Below the pieces are notes generated by a model. The model saw only the letters and a program-made list of their open reading frames with translations, was not told the origin of the DNA and searched no databases. Both the position numbers and the translations under genes were made by a program. Shown here piece by piece: positions 1 to 5,514 of a stretch of DNA of 11,901 bases. Within the stretch, counting starts at the first letter, position 1. Every line of letters begins with the position of its first letter. The stretch comes from CAZXMB01 sp964641715 (GTDB taxonomy: Bacteria > Desulfobacterota > BSN033 > UBA1163), in assembly GCA_964641715.1 (NCBI GenBank), contig CAZXMB010000097.1:1-11901 (forward strand), given 5' to 3'.

Positions 1-54
1 ATAAACTCTCTTTATATTTTATACCGTTGGGAAATTATTACAAGCAAAAATATG

Positions 55-3000
55 TTAATTTAATCTGACGGAGACTACCTTCGAGACCCCTGGGGTCTCC
101 ATGGTAATCCCGTAGAGGGTATTGGCCATCTCCATGCTCTTCTTATTGTGTGAGATGAGGATAAACTGAGATTTTTTTGAGAATTCCCTGACCAGTTCGA
201 TAAAACGATTGATATTTGCGTCATCCAGGGGGGCATCCATTTCATCCAGGAGACAGAAAGGGGTCGGTTTGATCATAAAAAGCCCGAAGAGAAGAGCGGT
301 TGCCACCAGCGCCTTCTCCCCGCCTGAGAGGAGGTCAATATTCTGAAGTTTCTTGCCCGGGGGCTGGGCAATGATATCCACCCCTGAGGTAGAGGGGTCA
401 CTCTCCTCCAGAAGGATGAGGCTGGCCTGTCCCCCCTTAAAGAGCCTGGCGAAAACCTCTTTAAACTTCTCGTTAACGAGATGAAAGGTCTCTAAAAATC
501 GTTTTGTCGTCGTACGGTTGATTCGAATGATTGCCTTTTTCAGGGTATCGAGAGACTTCTGAAGATCGGCCTGTTGTTCTGTCAGGAAATCATGCCTCTG
601 TTTGAGCTCCTGATATTCCTCGATGGCCATCAGATTGACCTCTCCGAAACCTTCCAGGGCAGTCTTCAGCTCTGTCAATCTCCTCGCCATCTCCTCTTTT
701 GGAAACTCCTCACCAGGGGGGCTCAGGGAAGGTGAAAGAGTTGCGCCATAACGATCTCTCACCGAATCCTGCAAATGCTGGAGTTTCAATTGGTATTCCG
801 AGACCCGTATCCCCTCCTCGTGAATCTTCTGACGGACCTCTTCCAGCTCCTGCCGAAGATATCGTGTGGAGGCCTCGGCCTCCTTCCATTCATTGGACAG
901 GGTATTCACCTTCTCTCTTTGAGAAGAGATGACCTCCTCGCTTATCCGATGCTTCTCGATCCGGTCCTCCAACTCCTTCTCTTCCTGTTCGATCCGTTGA
1001 CCAAGGGAGATATCCTCCTGCCGGCACCCCCTGATCTCCTTCACTTTCCTGCGCACCAGCTCACGAAGTGTCCTCAGGCTTTCCGCAAGGCTTAGAATCT
1101 GACTCTCCATCCCTCTCTCTTTCTCCTCGATGGAGGCGAGGATGACCTTCTTCTCCGTGATCCTTCCTCCCAGTTCCTCTGTGCCCTCCCTCACTTCCTC
1201 TACGGTCTTTTTCAATGATTGAAGCTCTTCCTCCTTCTTCTTCTTGAATCCCTCCTCCCGCTCCGTCTCCTCTGAGACCGATTTCATCTCCTCCTCGATC
1301 TCTCGTTCCTCCTCCTTGAGTTCGCCTCCTTCAAACCGGAGGACTTCCATCTTCTGGTGGGTCTGAGAGATCTCCTTCCTTACCCCCTCCAGATCCCTCT
1401 CCTGGTGGAGGATCTCGATCTCTTTCTCCTGAATCTCCTTCTTCCTCTTCTCCAACCGATCTTCTCTCTCCGCGATCTCTCTCTGGAGCTGTTCCTCCTC
1501 CCCGGAAACCCTCTGGCAGGCCTCTTCCTGTTCTCTCACCCTTCTCTCTAACTCCCTGATCAGCCTCCTTCTCTCCAGGATGCTGAGCCCCTGATCAAGA
1601 CTCCCTCCTGAGATGACCCCGGATCGCTCCACCACCTCCCCTTCCAGTGTGACCAGGGTCCGGAACCCATCCTCTCTCCTGATCCAGCAAAGGGCCTCCT
1701 CGAGATGGTCGATCACACCCACATCCCCGATCAGAAATTCTGCGATCGGAGAAAATCCTTCTCTCACATTGACAAACCGAAGCAAGGGCAGGGGCCTTCC
1801 TTCCTCCTCTTTCAATAAAGAATGATCCCTGTTCCCTTCTCCTTTCACCCCCACAGGGATGAAACTTCCCCGGCCCAGAGATTCCCTTTTGAGGAGATGG
1901 ATGGCCTCCCTGGCCTCCTCTTCCCCTTCGACCATTAAGTACTGCAGCCGCTGCCCCAGAACAGCCTCCAGGGGAACCTCATATTGAGGTTCGGGCTCAA
2001 AGATATCAGCCACCACACCCAAGATGCGTTCCCATTTCTCCTGTTCCTCTCTCTTCCGAAGGAGGATGGACTTCACCCCTTTTTCGAAACCTTCGTAATT
2101 CTCCTGAAGCTCTTTTAAAGAGAGGTATCGAGACCGGTCCTGCCTCAATCCCTCTTCCAGGGCGAATCGCTCTGACTGCTTAGCCTGCAAGGCCTCTCCC
2201 AATTTTTCAATCTCCCCTTCCCACCTCTCCTTCTCCTCTTGAAGTTGAACCTGAAGAGAAAGGGTTTGCTCTTTTTCCCTTTCGACTCTAACGAGGTTCT
2301 CTTCGAGCCGGGTCAGTCCCCTTTCTACCTCTTCCGATTCCTTCTCATTGGACCCGATCCTCTTACGGAGATCTTCCTTTCTCTCCTCCAGATGGGATTG
2401 GCGGTTTCGAAGAGAAGTCAGACGGGTGAGGGTATCGATCTGTCTTCCCTTTTCAGCCTCCAGCTGTTCGGCAACTTCCTGATAGGTTGTCCTGAATTCG
2501 TTATAGAGGACCTCCCATTCCTTCAGTATCTCTTCGGTCTCCTTGCGTTGAGCTTCTAACTGCTTTTTGACCTCCTCGTTTCCCCTTCGCTCCCTCTGCG
2601 ATCTCCTCCAGGCTCCAAACCCTTCTCTTACCTCTTCCATCAACTGGGCTTCCTGCTTTTGAAGACTCCCCCGTTCCCTTCTGAAATACTCCACTTCATT
2701 CTCCATCTTCTGAATTGACTGGCTCAGGTCAAAGGCCTCCTGTTGAAGGGATCGGAGTTTCTCTTCCCCCTCCATGCTTCTCAGCCTCGCCCCCTCGACC
2801 AGAGCCTCTTTCTCCGCCAGTTGGGTGGAGATCCCTGTCTCTCTTTCGCGGAGGGCCTTGTGGTAACCTCGGGCTGTCTCTCCTTTTTCAGAAAGCTCGG
2901 TGTACTCCTGAAGGGCAAAACGCAGTTCAATCTCCCTGACCTCCTTTCGAATGGTCTTATATTCCTCCGCCCTTTTCACCTGCCTCTCAAGGGTGACGGT

Positions 3001-3612
3001 CTGCCGTTTTACTTCGGCGATGATGTCCTGAATCCGAAGGAGGTTCTGCTGGGTGGCCTCTATCTTGATCAGAGCCAATCTCTTTCTTTCCTTATATTTC
3101 GCTATCCCTCCGGCCTCCTCAATGAGAAAGCGCCGGTCCTGGGGGTTCGCATGAATCAGGTTCTCTACCCGGCCCTGTTCCACTATCGAGTATCCATTCA
3201 CCCCGATCCCAGTATCCAAAAAGAGATCCGTAATATCCCTCAACCGGCACGGTACCTTGTTGATCAGAAATTCACTCTCCCCTGAGCGGAAAAGCCTCCG
3301 GGTAATCGTGATCTCACTGTATTGAGCGTATTCCTGGGGAGCGGACCCATCCTCATTGGAGAAGGTGAGGCTCACCTCCGCCATCCCGAGGGGTTTTCTC
3401 CCATCTGTCCCTCCAAAGATCACATCCTCCATCAACCGTCCCCTCAGATGTTTGGCGCTTCGTTCACCAATCGCCCAGAGGATGGAATCCACGACGTTCG
3501 ACTTCCCGCAACCGTTGGGTCCCACGATCGTCGTGATTCCGCCCGGGAAGGTCAAAACGAGCCGGTCTACAAAGGATTTAAATCCGGTCATCTCCAGTGA
3601 CTTGAGTTTCAT
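55..3612 (-). CDS. smc: Chromosome segregation protein SMC
   Basis: This encodes a full-length bacterial SMC ATPase of 1185 residues, the usual size for the family. SMC dimers, normally with the ScpA and ScpB partners (neither is in this window), entrap and compact DNA and help segregate chromosomes. The N-terminal head carries Walker A GPNGCGKS at residues 31-38 and a Q-loop segment (YSIVEQGR) around 141-148. Long Glu/Lys/Arg-rich coiled coils follow, from about 175 to 500 and 680 to 1000. They are split by a hinge at roughly 505-670 that ends in GVISGGS. The C-terminal head has the signature LSGGEK at 1095-1100 and Walker B FCLLDEMD at about 1119-1126, followed by the D-loop APLDD. The ATG at 3612 gives the canonical MKLKSLEMTGFKSF start and follows AGGGA with about 7 nt spacing. 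The gene is separated from gltX by a 344-bp repeat-rich gap, so it is probably transcribed independently. Nothing looks broken. The identification is from visible motifs and family knowledge. Confidence 0.98.
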   Translation of the reverse strand: MKLKSLEMTGFKSFVDRLVLTFPGGITTIVGPNGCGKSNVVDSILWAIGERSAKHLRGRLMEDVIFGGTDGRKPLGMAEVSLTFSNEDGSAPQEYAQYSEITITRRLFRSGESEFLINKVPCRLRDITDLFLDTGIGVNGYSIVEQGRVENLIHANPQDRRFLIEEAGGIAKYKERKRLALIKIEATQQNLLRIQDIIAEVKRQTVTLERQVKRAEEYKTIRKEVREIELRFALQEYTELSEKGETARGYHKALRERETGISTQLAEKEALVEGARLRSMEGEEKLRSLQQEAFDLSQSIQKMENEVEYFRRERGSLQKQEAQLMEEVREGFGAWRRSQRERRGNEEVKKQLEAQRKETEEILKEWEVLYNEFRTTYQEVAEQLEAEKGRQIDTLTRLTSLRNRQSHLEERKEDLRKRIGSNEKESEEVERGLTRLEENLVRVEREKEQTLSLQVQLQEEKERWEGEIEKLGEALQAKQSERFALEEGLRQDRSRYLSLKELQENYEGFEKGVKSILLRKREEQEKWERILGVVADIFEPEPQYEVPLEAVLGQRLQYLMVEGEEEAREAIHLLKRESLGRGSFIPVGVKGEGNRDHSLLKEEEGRPLPLLRFVNVREGFSPIAEFLIGDVGVIDHLEEALCWIRREDGFRTLVTLEGEVVERSGVISGGSLDQGLSILERRRLIRELERRVREQEEACQRVSGEEEQLQREIAEREDRLEKRKKEIQEKEIEILHQERDLEGVRKEISQTHQKMEVLRFEGGELKEEEREIEEEMKSVSEETEREEGFKKKKEEELQSLKKTVEEVREGTEELGGRITEKKVILASIEEKERGMESQILSLAESLRTLRELVRRKVKEIRGCRQEDISLGQRIEQEEKELEDRIEKHRISEEVISSQREKVNTLSNEWKEAEASTRYLRQELEEVRQKIHEEGIRVSEYQLKLQHLQDSVRDRYGATLSPSLSPPGEEFPKEEMARRLTELKTALEGFGEVNLMAIEEYQELKQRHDFLTEQQADLQKSLDTLKKAIIRINRTTTKRFLETFHLVNEKFKEVFARLFKGGQASLILLEESDPSTSGVDIIAQPPGKKLQNIDLLSGGEKALVATALLFGLFMIKPTPFCLLDEMDAPLDDANINRFIELVREFSKKSQFILISHNKKSMEMANTLYGITMETPGVSKVVSVRLN

Positions 3613-3654
3613 TGAATCATCCCTGGTTACCCATTTGACTAATCATGCTATGTT

Positions 3655-3718
3655 CAGTCAAATTCCAATCACCAAACACTAATAACCAGATAATTACCAA
3701 TTTTCCAATAACCAAAAG
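3655..3718. repeat. AT-rich TTGGT-type repeat tract, left copy
   Basis: Just upstream of smc is a low-complexity tract made of short units such as CCAATCACCAAA, AATAACCAG, AATTACCAA and CCAATAACCAAAAG. On the opposite strand these read as TTTGGTG, TTGGTTATT and similar words. The same words recur in opposite orientation at 3897-3966 and around 10460-10569. The 12 bases at 3707-3718 are exactly the reverse complement of 3897-3908. The spacing of units is irregular, so this is not a simple tandem repeat. From memory, this kind of TTGGTGATTGG tract is common between genes in some Desulfobacterota and candidate-phylum genomes; its function is unknown. Confidence 0.6.
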
Positions 3719-3754
3719 TTAAATCCCTCTCCCCTCCGAGACTGTGTTGTAATT

Positions 3755-3787
3755 CCGTTCATGGTTCGAGAGCCTCACCACGAACGG
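3755..3787 (-). repeat. 33-nt imperfect hairpin, copy A
   Basis: CCGTTC at the left end pairs with GAACGG at the right end. The stem continues with TGGT against ACCA after one mismatch, then GAG against CTC around a short loop. Read on the minus strand it aligns with copy B at 3818-3850, sharing CCGTTCGT, TGAG and TCGAA. The sequence strongly resembles a palindromic motif I recall as widespread in bacterial intergenic regions (TTCGTGGTGAG...TCGAACCA type). No coding role is visible. Confidence 0.6.
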
Positions 3788-3817
3788 ACTACGACATGTT
3801 AAAAATTAATCACTTAG

Positions 3818-3850
3818 CCGTTCGTCCTGAGCGTGTCGAAGGGCGAATGG
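3818..3850 (+). repeat. 33-nt imperfect hairpin, copy B
   Basis: CCGTTCGTCCT pairs with AGGGCGAATGG through about 11 pairs including two G-T wobbles, around a loop containing GAGCGTGTCGA. Flanking TTAG and CTAA bases (from 3814 and up to 3854) extend the stem to about 15 pairs. It is the same family as copy A in the opposite orientation. Where copy A (minus strand) has GG and CC in the upper stem, copy B has CC and GG, so pairing is kept although the sequence differs. It is not followed by a T-run, so it is not an obvious terminator. Confidence 0.6.
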
Positions 3851-3896
3851 CTAATTACGACACAGTCCCTCCGGAGAGAGGAAAAGGTTGAGGGGC

Positions 3897-3966
3897 CTTT
3901 TGGTTATTCGAATTTGGTCATTGGTGATTATTTGGTGCTTGGGATTTGGTGATTGGTTATTTCTGT
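3897..3966. repeat. AT-rich TTGGT-type repeat tract, right copy
   Basis: This tract contains CTTTTGGTTATT, TTTGGTCATTGGTGATT, ATTTGGTGCTTGGG and ATTTGGTGATTGGTTATT in close succession. It mirrors the tract at 3655-3718, which lies on the other side of the hairpin element in opposite orientation. The gltX stop codon (TAA, plus-strand TTA at 3957-3959) lies inside the last GGTTATT unit, so the repeat reaches exactly to the end of the gene. No coding potential is credible here. Confidence 0.6.
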
Positions 3967-5360
3967 TCAATATAATCCATTGCTTTCCGGAGCCTCTGGA
4001 TCACCTTCCCTTTACCCAGAATCTCCATGACCTCGTCGATGGGAGGGCTCGCCGTTTTTCCTGTCAAAGCCACACGAAGGGGTTGAGCCACCTTGACCAG
4101 GGGTTCTCCCCGTCTCTCCGTCAGTTGATGGATGAGACGATGACTGTCCGCTTTACTGAGAACCTTTCCCTCCGCCAGAGAATCGATCACCTCTTTAAAA
4201 ACCGGCAGGGACTCCGGTTTCAGAAATTTTTTAGCCGCCTTCTCCTCATAGCTCAACTCTTCACGGAAATAGAATTCCGATTGCTCGGCCATCTCAATGA
4301 GAGTCTTGACTCTTTCTCGGAGGGAAAGGGCCACTTTTTTGAGGAAATCGAGATCATCCACCGAATATCCTTTCGCCTTGATGAACGGTCTTACCAACTG
4401 TACCAATTCTTCCAATGTCCTCTTCTTGATATACTGGGAATTAAGCCAGTCGAGTTTCCCCGGATTGATGGCTGCAGGTGATCTGCCCACTGCCTCCAGG
4501 TTGAACTTCTCAATCAATTCTTCCAGGGTGAATTCCTCCTGATCGCCATAGGACCATCCCAGACGGACGAGATAGTTTACGACCGACTCCGGGAGGTAAC
4601 CCATCTTTTTATATTCCATCACGGACTGGGCTCCGTGACGTTTCGAAAGTTTCTTCCTGTCAGGACCCAGGATCATCGGGACATGACCGAATTTCGGCAA
4701 AGGATATCCCAGGGCCTGATAGATCTGGATCTGCCTGGGTGTATTGTTCAGATGGTCATTTCCCCGAATGACATGTGTGATCTCCATGGTCCCATCATCC
4801 ACGACCACTGAGAAATTGTAGGTCGGAAGCCCGTCGCTTCGGAGGAGGATGAGGTCATCCAATTCAGAATTGTCAAATGCGACCCGCCCCTGAATCAGGT
4901 CCTCCACCACCGTCTGCCCCTCGTCCGGAGAAAGAAATCGAATCACAAAGGCCCGGTCAGGAGGAAATGATTTTCGGCCGAGACAGGCCCGATCGTATTT
5001 GGGCTTGAGCCCGGCCTTTAAGGCAGTGGCCCTCTTTTCCTCTAATTCCTCCGGAGTACAGTAGCAGCGGTAAGCCTTCCCTTCCCTCAGAAGCCTCACC
5101 GCCGCCTCCCGGTAAAGAGGAAGCCGCTGAGTCTGGTAAAAAGGGCCCTCATCCCAATCCATTCCCAGCCAGGTCATGGCATCGAGAATGACCTGGACCG
5201 ATTCCTGAGTGGAGCGTGCCACATCTGTGTCCTCGATCCGGAGTATAAAAGTTCCCCGGGTCTTTTTGGCCAGAAGCCAGTTGAAAAGGGCTGTCCTCGC
5301 TCCTCCGATGTGAAGGTCCCCTGTGGGACTCGGTGCAAATCGTGTTCTCACTGTTGCCAT
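3957..5360 (-). CDS. gltX: Glutamyl-tRNA synthetase (GluRS)
   Basis: This class I aminoacyl-tRNA synthetase charges tRNA-Glu with glutamate in the cytoplasm. At 467 residues it has the usual bacterial length. The N-terminal Rossmann fold starts RFAPSPTGDLHIGGARTALFNW, with the HIGH-type motif HIGG at 17-20. A Cys pair at C99 and C101 with C126 downstream matches the zinc site found in many GluRSs. The KMSKS-type loop is KKLSKR at 237-242, preceded by the VIRGNDHLNNTPRQ segment typical of GluRS. The C-terminal helical anticodon-binding region contains GKTASPPIDEVMEILGK (434-450). Whether it also charges tRNA-Gln cannot be judged here, since no gatCAB or glnS is in view. The ATG at 5360 gives the conserved MATVRTRFAPSP start, but the nearest SD-like sequence (GAAGGG, 5377-5372) is about 11 nt away, so initiation may be modest. 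It lies behind the alaS terminator and is probably expressed separately. Confidence 0.97.
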   Translation of the reverse strand: MATVRTRFAPSPTGDLHIGGARTALFNWLLAKKTRGTFILRIEDTDVARSTQESVQVILDAMTWLGMDWDEGPFYQTQRLPLYREAAVRLLREGKAYRCYCTPEELEEKRATALKAGLKPKYDRACLGRKSFPPDRAFVIRFLSPDEGQTVVEDLIQGRVAFDNSELDDLILLRSDGLPTYNFSVVVDDGTMEITHVIRGNDHLNNTPRQIQIYQALGYPLPKFGHVPMILGPDRKKLSKRHGAQSVMEYKKMGYLPESVVNYLVRLGWSYGDQEEFTLEELIEKFNLEAVGRSPAAINPGKLDWLNSQYIKKRTLEELVQLVRPFIKAKGYSVDDLDFLKKVALSLRERVKTLIEMAEQSEFYFREELSYEEKAAKKFLKPESLPVFKEVIDSLAEGKVLSKADSHRLIHQLTERRGEPLVKVAQPLRVALTGKTASPPIDEVMEILGKGKVIQRLRKAMDYIEQK

Positions 5361-5379
5361 TCGATTTTAAACCCTTCAG

Positions 5380-5397
5380 AAAGGGGACAGTCCCTTT
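5380..5397. repeat. Short dyad AAAGGGGAC-A-GTCCCTTT
   Basis: AAAGGGGAC at 5380-5388 is mirrored by GTCCCTTT at 5390-5397 with one extra G, around a single central base. The loop is too short for an RNA hairpin, so as DNA it is a near-perfect palindrome. It lies 20 bp upstream of the gltX start codon on the minus strand. From memory, GGGGACAGTCCC-type sequences are common intergenic repeats in related genomes. A protein-binding site is possible but unsupported. Confidence 0.4.
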
Positions 5398-5413
5398 ATT
5401 CCTTCCCATGTAA

Positions 5414-5433
5414 GGAACGCATATATGCGTTCC
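5414..5433. repeat. Perfect 20-bp palindrome
   Basis: GGAACGCATATATGCGTTCC is a perfect self-complementary sequence in the alaS-gltX gap, 54 bp upstream of the gltX start. It could extrude as a cruciform or bind a dimeric regulator. I also recall AGGGAACGCATATATGCGTTCCCT-like words as dispersed repeats in environmental genomes, so a repeat origin is at least as likely as an operator. Confidence 0.65.
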
Positions 5434-5446
5434 CTACGAAGAAACT

Positions 5447-5497
5447 AAAAAAATCCCCCTTGACCCCTCTTTTTCTAAAGGGGGTTTGGGGGGATTT
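5447..5497 (-). terminator. Intrinsic terminator downstream of alaS
   Basis: Eighteen bases after the alaS stop, on the minus strand, AAATCCCCC (5497-5489) pairs with GGGGGATTT (5459-5451). A second nested pairing lies inside, between CCCCT/AGGGG blocks at 5464-5468 and 5479-5483. The stem runs directly into seven T residues (plus-strand A at 5447-5453). A GC-rich stem followed by a U-tract is the standard rho-independent arrangement. The sequence belongs to the same C5/G5 hairpin family as 11162-11192, so a dispersed repeat seems to serve as the terminator here. It should end the recA-pilT-alaS transcript. Confidence 0.8.
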
Positions 5498-5514
5498 GTT
5501 CCTCATTAAAATTT

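Larger units (their letters stand above)
3727..3880. repeat. MITE-like element with imperfect terminal inverted repeats
   Basis: This non-coding element of about 154 bp sits between smc and gltX. Its ends, 3727-3754 and 3853-3880, are inverted repeats matching at 22 of 28 positions. The inner 15 bases, GACTGTGTTGTAATT at 3740-3754 and AATTACGACACAGTC at 3853-3867, differ by one base. Inside lie two related hairpins (3755-3787 and 3818-3850) joined by an AT-rich spacer. Part of that spacer (CTACGACATGT, about 3789-3799) resembles the TIR sequence, so the element may be two fused hairpin units. No transposase or coding potential is present and I could not identify a target-site duplication. The element lies within a larger inverted arrangement of TTGGT-rich arms. 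It could be a MITE, a REP/BIME-like palindromic element, or a decayed composite of several insertions. Confidence 0.6.

Noticed and set aside
1..54. Terminator or gene after smc
   Set aside because: Only 54 AT-rich bases are available and no stem with a T-run could be seen; the signal may lie outside the window.
699..3682. Many plus-strand open frames of 60-180 codons opposite smc
   Set aside because: They lie antisense to an intact SMC gene, have low-complexity Leu/Pro/Ser/Phe-rich translations expected from the complement of Glu/Lys-rich coiled-coil codons, and lack ribosome binding sites or recognisable domains.
3655..3966. Possible CRISPR array or small mobile element with its own gene
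   Set aside because: Repeats are inverted and irregular, not regularly spaced direct repeats with unique spacers, and no cas gene or transposase is present.
3888..4481. Plus-strand open frame of 197 codons starting in the TTGGT repeat
   Set aside because: It begins with a hydrophobic stretch (IWSLVIIWCLGFGDWLFLF) that is only the translated repeat and then runs antisense through gltX. No independent evidence of a gene.
5149..5409. Minus-strand open frame of 86 codons overlapping the gltX start in another frame
   Set aside because: Its first residues translate the intergenic repeats and the rest is out-of-frame gltX sequence, whose true frame is clear from HIGG and KLSKR motifs.
5361..5514. 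T-box or tRNA gene beside the aminoacyl-tRNA synthetases
   Set aside because: No cloverleaf, no T-box consensus and no tRNA 3' end were visible. The gap is accounted for by the terminator, the palindrome and the short dyad.
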